DNA of 64,000 nucleotides from Hellea sp. (GTDB lineage Bacteria > Pseudomonadota > Alphaproteobacteria > Caulobacterales > Maricaulaceae), in contig JAOIVW010000002.1 of NCBI GenBank assembly GCA_028224375.1, positions 1 through 64,000 on the forward strand, in the 5' to 3' direction. Shown one piece after another: positions 33,354 through 44,375 of this stretch. The stretch's first letter is position 1; each line of letters starts with the position of its first letter. Under the pieces are notes generated by a model, which worked only from the letters and a program-made list of their open reading frames with translations, did not search any database and had not been told where the DNA came from. The translations under genes were made by a program, and so were the position numbers.

Positions 33354-35801
<2,448 letters not shown>

Positions 35802-36527
35802 GTGAACCTATCAAACGCATTTCTACTTACATTAGTTAGTTGTGTTATTGTAGCCTGTGCAACGACTTGGCCCTCGGACCTCGATTGGAATGCTCCAGCG
35901 CCCAACAATGAAAACATACTGGCCTTCGTTGGAGAGAAGGTTTTCGTCCGTTTTGACTCCAGCTTTCCTTCTGAAGAAAGGGTGTCTTCGGACAAAGCCA
36001 AAAACAATTCGAGCAAAAATGAAGACGATGAAATTGTTGTCTCGTCTTATAACCCCAGATTTATCTCCCGTTTCTTGCTCAAAGAAAAAATTATAGGGAC
36101 TCCACTCAAAGAAAACGTAGACTTTGCTATACATCGGCACGTAGGAGTTCCTGAGTTTGAAAATTATCATTATGCCCTTATTGTCTTGGAAAAAGACCTT
36201 ACAGAAGGGTGGCAAGCCCCCGATGATTCAGTTTTTGAAGTTTACCCAACCGCAAATGGTCAATATGCACTGTGTGGTAACGTTAGCGATGATTATATCG
36301 AATTAGAAAACTTAACTGTGCCATTGGAAGATATCCCATTTTCACCACCAGTAATAATAGATTGGCGTAGTAAGCTGTCTCAATCGCCTTCTGATGAATC
36401 TTATAATCAATATCTCAGAGACTTTTATTCTGAGCCTTGGTTTGAAGAAAAAGGCGAAAAGGCAAAGTGTCTAAAAGGAATCTACGCGAAAAAGTTAGTT
36501 GAGCTATTACTTTCAGATGGGAAGTAA
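35802..36527 (+). CDS. Unrecognised lipoprotein
   Basis: The GTG start at 35802 directly follows the gyrB stop codon, with GAGG about 11 bases upstream, so translation is coupled to gyrB. The 241-residue product has a lipobox (LVSCVIVACA, Cys about 20). The mature part is acidic, with no recognisable domain (contains RFDSSFPSEERVSSDKAKNN, PEFENYHYALIVLEKDLTEG). It is AT-richer than gyrB. Function unknown. Confidence 0.7.
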   Translation: MNLSNAFLLTLVSCVIVACATTWPSDLDWNAPAPNNENILAFVGEKVFVRFDSSFPSEERVSSDKAKNNSSKNEDDEIVVSSYNPRFISRFLLKEKIIGTPLKENVDFAIHRHVGVPEFENYHYALIVLEKDLTEGWQAPDDSVFEVYPTANGQYALCGNVSDDYIELENLTVPLEDIPFSPPVIIDWRSKLSQSPSDESYNQYLRDFYSEPWFEEKGEKAKCLKGIYAKKLVELLLSDGK

Positions 36528-36540
36528 AAGTTTTCTTCAT

Positions 36541-36669
36541 CGTCATTCCGTCACAACGCGCAGCGTTGACGGAACCCATGCCTTGATGTTTCGCCCAGAT
36601 GCAATTTCCCGATAATCTCGAAATCTAGGCATGGGTACCGCCATCGCTTCGCGATGAGACGGTATGACA
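36541..36669. repeat. Y-shaped palindromic element
   Basis: GTCAT (36542-36546) pairs with ATGAC (36664-36668); CCCATGCCT (36575-36583) pairs with AGGCATGGG (36627-36635). Inside these lie two smaller hairpins, CCGTCA-N-AACGC/GCGTT-GACGG and CCATCGC/GCGATGag. The total looks like a cruciform or multi-arm RNA, typical of small mobile or genome-dispersed repeats. It is intergenic, after the lipoprotein gene. Confidence 0.7.
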
Positions 36670-36682
36670 TGAGAAGAAAACC

Positions 36683-36805
36683 GTAGGGTGGATTAGAGCT
36701 TGCTCGTAATCCACTGTGCCTAGAGGCTCTGCGGCAATGGTGGATTACGTCCGCGTTCCCCAGCGTTTTTAAAACGCAAGGAAACGCAAACTAATGCCAC
36801 CCTAC
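36683..36805. repeat. Second palindromic element
   Basis: GTAGGGTGG (36683-36691) pairs with CCACCCTAC (36797-36805). An inner arm CGTAATCCAC (36705-36714) pairs with GTGGATTACG (36740-36749), and further small hairpins around GCGTTTTTAAAACGC lie within. It is a 123-bp element with the form of a miniature mobile element and no coding capacity. A nearly complete long-range dyad encloses it. Confidence 0.65.
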
Positions 36806-36885
36806 AGTTAATCCTTAATCGTAGAAGCTAAAACCACCGCAAATATCCACACTCAAAAAAACTCAATCCTCGCTACTCACACCCC

Positions 36886-37170
36886 ATGCTAATCTGCATC
36901 CGTTCCCACCACGTGGACAGGCAATCGCGTAGCTTTGTTGGTGGTGGGACGGTGAGGCTGAGCACTCGGAGTTACGACCGGGCTGTGCCGGGCCTCTGTG
37001 GAGACGAAGATAAGATGCCCGAGCGGCGTGGTCAGGTAGCGACAGCTATCGTACAGTCCATGACTTCGCGAATACAGGGCCTCCACAGAAAAATCGCCGC
37101 CGTGAGAGCGATCTCTCGTAAAACATTTTTATCTTTTTCGGTGTCCGTCGGGGCATCGCTCTCACGGGCC
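36886..37170. other. Strongly structured intergenic block, possible noncoding RNA
   Basis: No convincing gene is here; open frames on both strands lack recognisable domains. Perfect inverted repeats are arranged in series: TCCCACCAC/GTGGTGGGA (36904-36912 and 36941-36949), TCTGTGGAG/CTCCACAGA (36995-37003 and 37081-37089) with nested arms, and CCGTGAGAGCGAT/ATCGCTCTCACGG (37100-37112 and 37155-37167). Together they suggest a folded RNA or a mobile-element end. The orientation of any transcript is unknown. Confidence 0.45.
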
Positions 37171-37239
37171 GTCCGTTTTTCGGCTCTCCCGAATATGTTT
37201 AGGCTTTCATTTAAAAAAGCCCGCTCAGGTGACAGCGTA

Positions 37240-37328
37240 GCTCCGCCTAAACTCCCAATAAAAGCTAAATATATAGCTATCCGCGCTTCGAAGATTTTGC
37301 GGTCGGCTTGGAAACTGCGTTGGCGAGA
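37240..37328 (-). pseudogene. Decayed duplicate of the end of the efflux outer-membrane gene
   Basis: On the minus strand the reading SRQRSFQADRKIFEARIAIY then LAFIGSLGG matches the C-terminus of the outer-membrane factor at 37879-39294 (RQRSFQAD, then RQIIEARIALYLALGGSGF). Compared with that gene it lacks 21 bp, exactly between two GGTC repeats, and has several substitutions. Only about 90 bp remain, with no start and no upstream homology. It is a partial duplication that has decayed. Confidence 0.75.
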
Positions 37329-37477
37329 TGGCTTTTTACCGGAATAGGTTCGCTTGGTGTTTCGTCAGTCTTAAGTTAAGGTACGCAGCTCAAGACCATT
37401 ATTTCATTGTCAGGCTTCATCTAGCAGAGGCGTGACTTTGCAATATAATGGTTTTGCCGAGAATTGGAGAGTTTTAT

Positions 37478-37870
37478 ATGCTTATTTTTCGTACATTTTT
37501 TATATTCGTAGCGGTTTTATTTTTTTCACAAAGCCTCAGCGCGCAAAACTCAACTGTCCCGGATTTGCCTGATAGCGAAACAATGCTCCTGACGGTGTTT
37601 TTAAAACACATTCAAACAATGAATAATGATGAACGTAAGCTCTTGACGGATAAGACCGGATGGTCGGAGATGTTTCCGCCGGAGGATGTTGAGATTGTCG
37701 ACCATTACGTCATGATGGGCATTGGCCAAGTCTTGGTCCTAAAACTACCGCCTGAAAAACTCCGCGCTGTAAACGTCGCGATTGAGCGCGGCGCTTGGGG
37801 AGCTTATGAGACCGAGTTTTATATCACCTATGATTTGGCAAAAGCCAGAGCTGCGCAAAAGGCGCGTTAG
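37478..37870 (+). CDS. Unrecognised small secreted protein
   Basis: The start ATG at 37478 follows TTGGAGAG. The 130-residue product has a signal peptide (MLIFRTFFIFVAVLFFSQSLSAQ) and a mature domain without recognised homology (PDSETMLLTVFLKHIQTMNN, WSEMFPPEDVEIVDHYVMMG, AYETEFYITYDLAKARAAQK). It is probably periplasmic. It stands between the decayed efflux fragment and the efflux operon, converging with the latter. Confidence 0.65.
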   Translation: MLIFRTFFIFVAVLFFSQSLSAQNSTVPDLPDSETMLLTVFLKHIQTMNNDERKLLTDKTGWSEMFPPEDVEIVDHYVMMGIGQVLVLKLPPEKLRAVNVAIERGAWGAYETEFYITYDLAKARAAQKAR

Positions 37871-37878
37871 CATTCAAA

Positions 37879-39294
37879 TTAATTAATGGCCGCTTCATTA
37901 AACCCGGACCCGCCCAAAGCTAGATATAAAGCTATCCTCGCTTCGATAATCTGGCGGTCGAGTGTAATCGCTGTTTGGTCGGCTTGGAAGCTGCGCTGGC
38001 GGAATGTGAGCACATCAATTAAATCAATGTCGCCTTCCTTATATTGGATTTCCGCGAGCGCCAGAGTTTCGCGTGCGGAGTCCGCGCTTTGCTGAACAAA
38101 GACCCGGCGTTCCCGCAAAATACTAATTGTATTGAGCGCGCTCTCGACATCAAAATACGCGTCCAGTACCGCTTGACCGTAATCAGCGAGCGCTTGCCGC
38201 TGGGTTGCGCTCGCGGCGTCAATACGGGCCTTTGAGAGGCCGCCATCAAACAAAACATCCGCTAATCGCGCGCCTAGGGATAAGGCGACCGAGACGGGAT
38301 CAAAAATATCGCCAATACTGCCCGAAGCCGTATCAATGCCGCCATTCAGCGTGAGAATTGGCAATGTGTCTGACGTGACGACGCGGGTGGATTGAAAGGC
38401 GCTGAGCACGTCATATTCAGCCGATAAGACATCCGGCCGGCGATTGAGCAGGGCCTCCGGCGTGCCGGCCCCAAGGTTTTCCGTGAATGTTGGAAAATCT
38501 GGCGCGATGGCTAATTCGCCGCTCGGATAGGCGCCAAGCAATATTTGAAGGGCTTGGATAGCGTCTGTCTTCGCGGATCTGGCGACGACCAAATTGTCTT
38601 GCGCTGAGGCAACATCGGATTCGGCTAAAACCACTTCACGCCGAGACGCTGCGCCAAGCTCATAGCGCACATTGACGATACGAAAGGTTTCTTCTTGCGC
38701 GCGCAAAGTTTGCTCTGACAAGTCAATTTGAAGATCCGCTTCTATGGCGAGGCTGTAAGAGCGGGCGACGGCGGCAATTAAAGCCTGGCGAGCGCTTTCA
38801 AAGGCCGCGCGGGTGCTGGCCAGATCAAAGCCTGAGGCGAGTATGCCAGCGCGGATACCGCCCCATAAATCGGCTTCCCAACTGGCGGATAACCCGCCGG
38901 AATAAGTGTCAAAGAAATCACCGCCTTCAAGTACAGTGCCTGCGCTTGGAGAAAAGTCTGCACTCAGGCTCGGGACTAAATTTGAGCGGGACTGCCTGAG
39001 CAGGGCCTCTGAACGGGCTATACTCTCCGCGCTTGACCTGAGTGAGGGGTTATTGACGAGAGCTTGAGTAATCAATTCATCCAAACGCGGGTCAATGAGA
39101 ACGGAGCTCCAATTCTCGGCAATCTGGCCATCCGTTTGCTCGCCGAAAACCCAGCTCGCAGGCGCGTTGATTGCGGCGGCCTCGGTAGAGACTGACTCTT
39201 CGCCAGATGGCCCGATGTCAAAATCAAATGTCGAGCAGGCACTTAAGTTTAGCGCCAGCGCGAGTAGGGCCGTAGAGGCTAAGGGTTTAATCAT
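37879..39294 (-). CDS. Efflux outer-membrane factor (TolC/NodT-like)
   Basis: The start ATG at 39294 overlaps the end of the permease gene by 8 bases; earlier in-frame codons are less likely. The 471-residue product has a lipobox (LALNLSACS, Cys about 20), hence an outer-membrane lipoprotein. It carries the two-fold helical repeat of outer-membrane factors: RSSAESIARSEALLRQSRSN, VARSYSLAIEADLQIDL, NRRPDVLSAEYDVLSA and the C-terminal RQRSFQADQTAITLDRQIIE. It forms the exit duct of the efflux pump whose other genes precede it. Confidence 0.92.
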   Translation of the reverse strand: MIKPLASTALLALALNLSACSTFDFDIGPSGEESVSTEAAAINAPASWVFGEQTDGQIAENWSSVLIDPRLDELITQALVNNPSLRSSAESIARSEALLRQSRSNLVPSLSADFSPSAGTVLEGGDFFDTYSGGLSASWEADLWGGIRAGILASGFDLASTRAAFESARQALIAAVARSYSLAIEADLQIDLSEQTLRAQEETFRIVNVRYELGAASRREVVLAESDVASAQDNLVVARSAKTDAIQALQILLGAYPSGELAIAPDFPTFTENLGAGTPEALLNRRPDVLSAEYDVLSAFQSTRVVTSDTLPILTLNGGIDTASGSIGDIFDPVSVALSLGARLADVLFDGGLSKARIDAASATQRQALADYGQAVLDAYFDVESALNTISILRERRVFVQQSADSARETLALAEIQYKEGDIDLIDVLTFRQRSFQADQTAITLDRQIIEARIALYLALGGSGFNEAAIN

Positions 39295-40516
39295 GGCGAA
39301 GCGCCTCAATCGGGTTAAGCTGCGCGGCGCGGCGGGCGGGGAAGAATCCAAAAAACAGGCCGATCAAAACCGAGGCGCCAATAGAAACAAGGGCAATAGT
39401 CGGCGAAATATTGACAGGAAAGTCTCCAAGCTTTGACGCCAGTTCTGCTGCGCCTACGCCGAGCCCTGATCCAATAATGCCGCCTATCAGGCATAACCCA
39501 AGCGCCTCAAAAAGAAACTGCCCTAAAATATCTTGCTTACGCGCGCCAATCGCCATGCGCAGGCCAATCTCGCGCGTGCGTTCTGTGACAGAAACCAGCA
39601 TAATATTCATCACGCCAACACCGCCCACGATGAGAGACACGGCGGCTGTAAAGGCGAGCAAAATGCCAAAAGTGGCTTGGGTACTGGAGCGCGCGCGAAT
39701 AAAATCAGCGATATTAAAGACGCGAAAATCATCATCTTTACCAGGCCTGATTTTACGGATAACGCGCAAGCGTTCTTCCAGCTCATCTTGCGCGAGTGCC
39801 ATGTCATAACCAGGCGTGACGGAAACTGAAATGTCAGAAACATAATTACGGGTCGTCGCGTTACCGCCGAGAATACGGTTTCGCGCTGTCGTGATGGGAA
39901 CAATAACTACATCGTCGCGGTCACTCCCGAAATTGGATTGGCCTTTCTTGTCGAGCACCCCAATAACTGTCACCGGTACATTATTGACCCGAATTTTTTG
40001 CCCCAATGCGCTGGACCCCTCGAATAAAGTATCCGAAATCGTGACGCCAATAACGGCAACGGCTTGGCCGGAACTAACCTCCCGGTCTTCAAAGAGACGT
40101 CCTTCCTGTGCGTTCCAAGCTTGAGAGATGAAATAGTCCGTGTTCACACCGTAAATACTTGTCGACCAATTTGTCTCCCCGGCAACAACGGTGCCTGAGC
40201 CATTAATGCGGGCTGAGACGGCCAAAGCATAAGGCTCACTGCGAAGGTCTTCCACATCACTATCCGTAAAAGGTGTCCTGCCGCCCGCGCCGCTGGAACG
40301 TCCGCCGCGGCGGTCAGCACCGGGCCGCACGGTTAGATTATTGGCCCCGAGCGAGGAAATTTGCGCGTCGACCTGACGGGCGGCGCCTTCACTAATGGCC
40401 ATCATTGCCATAACGGAGGCAACACCGATCATAATACCGAGCATGGTGAGGAAGCTGCGCATCGGATTTGCGCGCAAAGCTTCGAGAGCAGATTTTAAAG
40501 CGACGCCGAATTTCAT
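39287..40516 (-). CDS. MacB-like ABC transporter permease
   Basis: This 409-residue product has the FtsX/MacB permease form: one N-terminal helix (LTMLGIMIGVASVMAMMAIS, about 22-41), a large periplasmic domain (IYGVNTDYFISQAWNAQEGR, VIGVTISDTLFEGSSALGQK) and three C-terminal helices (about 280-305, 335-360, 375-395). A Gly/Arg-rich stretch (GADRRGGRSSGAGGRT) lies in the periplasmic part. In E. coli MacB the ATPase and permease are fused; here they are separate. It overlaps the ATPase gene by 4 bases (ATGA). Confidence 0.92.
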   Translation of the reverse strand: MKFGVALKSALEALRANPMRSFLTMLGIMIGVASVMAMMAISEGAARQVDAQISSLGANNLTVRPGADRRGGRSSGAGGRTPFTDSDVEDLRSEPYALAVSARINGSGTVVAGETNWSTSIYGVNTDYFISQAWNAQEGRLFEDREVSSGQAVAVIGVTISDTLFEGSSALGQKIRVNNVPVTVIGVLDKKGQSNFGSDRDDVVIVPITTARNRILGGNATTRNYVSDISVSVTPGYDMALAQDELEERLRVIRKIRPGKDDDFRVFNIADFIRARSSTQATFGILLAFTAAVSLIVGGVGVMNIMLVSVTERTREIGLRMAIGARKQDILGQFLFEALGLCLIGGIIGSGLGVGAAELASKLGDFPVNISPTIALVSIGASVLIGLFFGFFPARRAAQLNPIEALRHD

Positions 40517-41220
40517 GTTGTTGCCCTTTCATCCCGCTCTATTTCGCCATCGCGAAAATGGATTCTACGGGTAGCGTATTCTGCGACTTCGTGCTCATGG
40601 GTCACGATAATGACGGTAATGCCTTGGTCGGAAAGGCCGGTGAGCAAGTCCATAATATCTTCAGAGGTTTTGGTATCCAGCGCGCCTGTCGGCTCATCTG
40701 CGAGCAGAATAGAGGGCGAGCCTGCCAAAGCCCGCGCGATAGCGACGCGCTGTTGCTGTCCGCCGGAGAGCTGCATAGGCCGGTGATCCATACGGTCGCC
40801 CAGTCCGACCATTTCAAGGCACTCTGCGGCGCGCGCATCAATGTCTTTCAGCGGATTACGAGAATAGCGCAGCGGCAGCTTTACATTCGTCAAAGCGGAA
40901 GAGCGCCCCAAGAGATTAAATTGCTGGAAAATAAATCCGATGGTCTCATTACGCAAATCCGCCAAGTCATTGGATTTAAGCTTGGCGAGGTTTTTCCCAT
41001 TAATTTCTAAATCACCCGATGTGGGCACATCAAGCGCGCCTATTAAATTCATCAGCGTTGATTTTCCTGACCCTGACGGGCCCATAATCGATGTCATCTC
41101 GCCGCGCTGAAACGTCAAATCCACACCCTTAAGCGCATGTACCTTTTGCGTGCCCATGACATAAGTTTTGGTCACCTTGCGGCAGGATATTAAGGGCGGT
41201 GATGTGGCGGGGCTTTGCAT
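40513..41220 (-). CDS. ABC transporter ATP-binding protein (MacB/LolD-type)
   Basis: The start is taken at ATG 41220 (MQSPATSPPLISCRKVTKTY), 7 bases after the adaptor stop codon; the earlier in-frame start would overlap that gene. The 235 residues show a Walker A (MGPSGSGKSTLMN), the Q-loop FIFQQFNLLG, the ABC signature LSGGQQQRVAIARALAG, Walker B ILLADEPTGALD and the switch His VTHEHEVAEY. It powers the efflux complex encoded around it. Confidence 0.95.
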   Translation of the reverse strand: MQSPATSPPLISCRKVTKTYVMGTQKVHALKGVDLTFQRGEMTSIMGPSGSGKSTLMNLIGALDVPTSGDLEINGKNLAKLKSNDLADLRNETIGFIFQQFNLLGRSSALTNVKLPLRYSRNPLKDIDARAAECLEMVGLGDRMDHRPMQLSGGQQQRVAIARALAGSPSILLADEPTGALDTKTSEDIMDLLTGLSDQGITVIIVTHEHEVAEYATRRIHFRDGEIERDERATT

Positions 41221-41227
41221 GGAATGG

Positions 41228-42709
41228 TTAATTGCCTTGCGCCGATACGCGAATGCGGGTGACAAACTCATCACCTTCCGCCGCGCCGCGCAGGATTTCC
41301 GCATAGGATCCGTCTTGCAGCCCAAGCGTGAGCGTTTGTTTCTTAAGCTTATTCTCCGGGGCCGTCTGATAGGCTTCTACCCGGGTGACAGAAGCCCGCT
41401 CGGAGATGGCCTCTTGATATTGTTTATACTCTTCAGCTGTGAGGTTTCTTTTCAGAACTTTCTCAGAGGCGGCCTGAATGCGTTGACGCAGCGCGTTGCG
41501 GTCAAATTGTGCGCGATCACCTAAGCTTTCACGCGCCGCCTGTATCTCAGCGCGAAGCTCAGTTTGTATCGTGTCTTTTTTGGCCTGATCAATATCGAGC
41601 GCATTTAGGGCTTGAAGTCCGCCGCCTCGGCCACCACGCCCGCCGCCTTGCCCGCGCTGACCGCGTCCTTCGGTCGCCGCGTCTTCTACCAATTCAGGGC
41701 CGTTAGCAGGGGGACGAAAGCGAACGACGGTCTCGGCGACACGCAGCACATTTTCCCGTTTATCGGCTGTGATTTCGACATTTGCTGTCATACCCGGCAA
41801 GAGCTGCCGACGCGGGTTCCGAGCTTCAATGACAACTGTATAAGTCACAACATTTGAAAGTGTTTCAGAAGCAAGCCGTACTTGCTCAACAGTACCGCGG
41901 AATGTTTGATCCGGATAAGCGTCGACATTAAATTCAACAGTATCTCCTGCATCTATGCCGCCAATATCGCCTTCAACAACAGCCGCATCAATCCGAATAT
42001 CTTCAAGGTTCTGAGCGATGGTGAAAAGAATAGGAGCAGAAAAGCTGGCCGCCACCGTTTGTCCGACATCAACGTCCCGCGAAATGACAACGCCGTCAAT
42101 CGGAGAGCGAATGATGGTGCGCTCAAGGTCCACTTGCGCAGACCTTAAGGTCGCATTGCGTTGTGACAGCGTCGCATCAAAGGTGCGAAGCTGTGCCTTA
42201 CTGACGTCCAAATTTGCCGATGCGACGGCGAGGGCGCGTTCGTTATCTTCCAGTGTGGAGCGAGCGACAGCGTCTGCCGCAAATAAAGCCTTTTGCCGGG
42301 CAACGTCCCGTTCTGCCTGCGCAAGTGTTGCCTCTGCGCTCGCAATATTTGCTTTTTGCACCGCAAGGTTCGCCTGCGCGCTCAACACATTAGCTTGCGC
42401 GGATTCGACACTGCTTTCGAAAGTTTGGGGATCAATCCTGGCAATGATGTCGCCGGCTTTAACTTCGGAGTTAAAATCAGCATTCAGCTCAATGATTTGA
42501 CCAGAGACCTGAGACCCGACCTCAACGGTTGTCAAAGCGCGCACGGCACCGGACGCAGAGACAATACGCGCCACATCACCCGTTTCCACCTTTGCGGTTT
42601 CAATCTCAAATGTTCCGACCTCAGCCGAAGAGTCAGGCTTGAGGAAAAAAGCCCATAAGAGCGCCAGCGCGATGAGCACAACAGCTGCGATTAAAATTTT
42701 CTTTAACAT
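41228..42709 (-). CDS. MacA-like periplasmic adaptor with glycine-rich insertion
   Basis: This 493-residue HlyD-family adaptor has an N-terminal membrane helix (about 4-22, ILIAAVVLIALALLWAFFL) and lipoyl halves (VGSQVSGQIIELNADFNSEV, then RTIIRSPIDGVVISRDVDVG). A long helical hairpin runs at about 90-185, and the beta-barrel/MP domains follow. A Gly/Arg-rich insertion lies at about residues 345-365 (GRGQRGQGGGRGGRGGG), followed by a helical segment (AQFDRNALRQRIQAASEKVL) not found in standard MacA. It links the permease to the outer-membrane factor. It is the first gene of the four-gene minus-strand operon. Confidence 0.92.
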   Translation of the reverse strand: MLKKILIAAVVLIALALLWAFFLKPDSSAEVGTFEIETAKVETGDVARIVSASGAVRALTTVEVGSQVSGQIIELNADFNSEVKAGDIIARIDPQTFESSVESAQANVLSAQANLAVQKANIASAEATLAQAERDVARQKALFAADAVARSTLEDNERALAVASANLDVSKAQLRTFDATLSQRNATLRSAQVDLERTIIRSPIDGVVISRDVDVGQTVAASFSAPILFTIAQNLEDIRIDAAVVEGDIGGIDAGDTVEFNVDAYPDQTFRGTVEQVRLASETLSNVVTYTVVIEARNPRRQLLPGMTANVEITADKRENVLRVAETVVRFRPPANGPELVEDAATEGRGQRGQGGGRGGRGGGLQALNALDIDQAKKDTIQTELRAEIQAARESLGDRAQFDRNALRQRIQAASEKVLKRNLTAEEYKQYQEAISERASVTRVEAYQTAPENKLKKQTLTLGLQDGSYAEILRGAAEGDEFVTRIRVSAQGN

Positions 42710-42899
42710 GGATGACTTTCGAGTGGGGGCAAACAGTTAGTGGCAGAGTATGACTTACACCCTCTAACGCCTGTCATTTAAAATTCCGTCGAAAAAAATA
42801 CAAGTCTAACCTATATTTAATGCGGTTAATCCAGCGCCGCCTTTCACGTCAGGCCGAGTTTCCTTTTGTCATCACCGTAAATCCCGCTATCAAGGCTTT

Positions 42900-44375
42900 A
42901 TGGAACATTACGGCATTCTCTCACTTCTCCCGCCCATTATCGCGATTGGGCTCGCGCTCTGGACACGGCAAGTCTTTCTGGCGTTGCTCATCGGGATCGC
43001 GTCTGGGTTCTTCATTCTGGCGGGCGGAAACCCGCTACAAGGCCTCATCGGCACGATGGCGGGTTTCGTCAGTGTGTTTGAGAGCAATTATAATACTGAA
43101 ATTATTATCTTCACATTACTCATAGGGGCCTTGATTGCCTTGATACAGCGGGCTGGCGGCGTTGAAGGTTTCGTCAATCGCGTCTTGTCATGGCTACAAA
43201 AAAAGGCCTCCAAGGCCGATAGCCGAGGGCAGCGTAGGCGGGTTGAGCTTTTGGCGGTTCTGACGGGGATGCTGATTTTCGTGGAGAGCAACATTTCCAC
43301 TCTTACCGTGGGCACGCTGTATCGCCCCGTGACCGATAAGCTCTCTATTCCGCGTGAAAAACTCGCCTATATCGCAGATAGTACCTGCGCGCCTGCCTGT
43401 ATTCTTATTCCGCTCAATGCTTGGGGGGCTTATATTATGGGCTTGCTGGCGGAGCAAAATGTAGAAGAGCCAGTCTCAATGTTGGTCAGCGCAGTCGCGT
43501 TTAACTTCTATCCCATGCTCGCGATTTTACTACTTGTCATTGTTATCCTGACGGGCCGTGATATTGGCGAAATGAAACGCGCTGAAACCCGTGCCCGCAC
43601 AGAAGGCAAGGTTTTGCGCGACGGGGCGGTGCCTATGATTGCGGGCGAAATTACAATGATGGAAGCGAAAGAGGGGGCCGTTCCGCGGGCTCGAAATATG
43701 CTCATCCCGCTCATCACCCTTGTTGTCCTAATGCCCGTCTTTTTGATTTATACAGGCTGGGACCATGGCGCTGACGTCTCGAATGCCTTCTTTGATATTT
43801 GCAATCGCGCCTCAGGGTCAAAATCTGTCCTTTATTCTGTCTGCGGAGCGATCATGGTCTCTGCTGTCATGAATAAAGCGCAAGGCATTATGGGCGTGCG
43901 CGAAATGGTCGATGTCATTTTAAAGGGCATGTCAGGCATGCTCCCGCTGGCCCTGCTCATGGTATTTGCTTTTGCCTTGGGAGATTTATGCGGGCAGCTT
44001 GGAACAGGCACTTATGTTGCCGAGCAAGCTAAGCCCTTCCTCTCGCCTGCCCTTGTACCAACAGTCATTTTCCTCGTTAGTGCTTTTATCGCTTTTAGCA
44101 CGGGAACAAGTTGGGGAACCTTTGCGATAATGATAGCGATTGCCGTCCCGCTCGCCCAAGGCATGGACACAAATGTCAGTCTCGCCGTAGCGGCAGCGCT
44201 AGGCGGCGGCGTGTTTGGAGACCATTGTAGTCCCACATCTGACACCTCCATCATCACAAGCATGGCCACAGCCAATGACCACATCGACCACGTCAGAACG
44301 CAATTACCTTACGCGTTGATAGGCGGCGGGATTACGACTGTGCTTTATTTGATTTTGGGGGTGATGGGTGTTTAG
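42900..44375 (+). CDS. NhaC-family Na+/H+ antiporter
   Basis: The 491-residue product has about 11-12 membrane helices and family motifs: LTGMLIFVESNISTLTVGTL, ADSTCAPACILIPLNAWGAY, AFALGDLCGQLGTGTYVAEQ, AFSTGTSWGTFAIMIAIAVP and GGGVFGDHCSPTSDTSIITS. The family exchanges Na+ for H+ or moves organic substrates such as malate/lactate; the ion specificity cannot be read. A marine lifestyle fits Na+ export. AAGG is seen before the start. It overlaps the next gene by 8 bases. Confidence 0.92.
   Translation: MEHYGILSLLPPIIAIGLALWTRQVFLALLIGIASGFFILAGGNPLQGLIGTMAGFVSVFESNYNTEIIIFTLLIGALIALIQRAGGVEGFVNRVLSWLQKKASKADSRGQRRRVELLAVLTGMLIFVESNISTLTVGTLYRPVTDKLSIPREKLAYIADSTCAPACILIPLNAWGAYIMGLLAEQNVEEPVSMLVSAVAFNFYPMLAILLLVIVILTGRDIGEMKRAETRARTEGKVLRDGAVPMIAGEITMMEAKEGAVPRARNMLIPLITLVVLMPVFLIYTGWDHGADVSNAFFDICNRASGSKSVLYSVCGAIMVSAVMNKAQGIMGVREMVDVILKGMSGMLPLALLMVFAFALGDLCGQLGTGTYVAEQAKPFLSPALVPTVIFLVSAFIAFSTGTSWGTFAIMIAIAVPLAQGMDTNVSLAVAAALGGGVFGDHCSPTSDTSIITSMATANDHIDHVRTQLPYALIGGGITTVLYLILGVMGV

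Noticed and set aside
36889-37086. A 65-codon minus-strand open frame in the same block
   Set aside because: The reading seemed loosely like short phage-satellite proteins, but I could not identify a family, and its base pairing explains the sequence better.
36886-37347. A 153-codon plus-strand open frame in the intergenic zone
   Set aside because: It lies over strong inverted repeats and antisense to the efflux-gene remnant; its translation has no recognisable domain and no ribosome-binding site.
42820-43125. A 101-codon frame overlapping the nhaC start
   Set aside because: It is in another frame of the NhaC coding region and has no features of its own.
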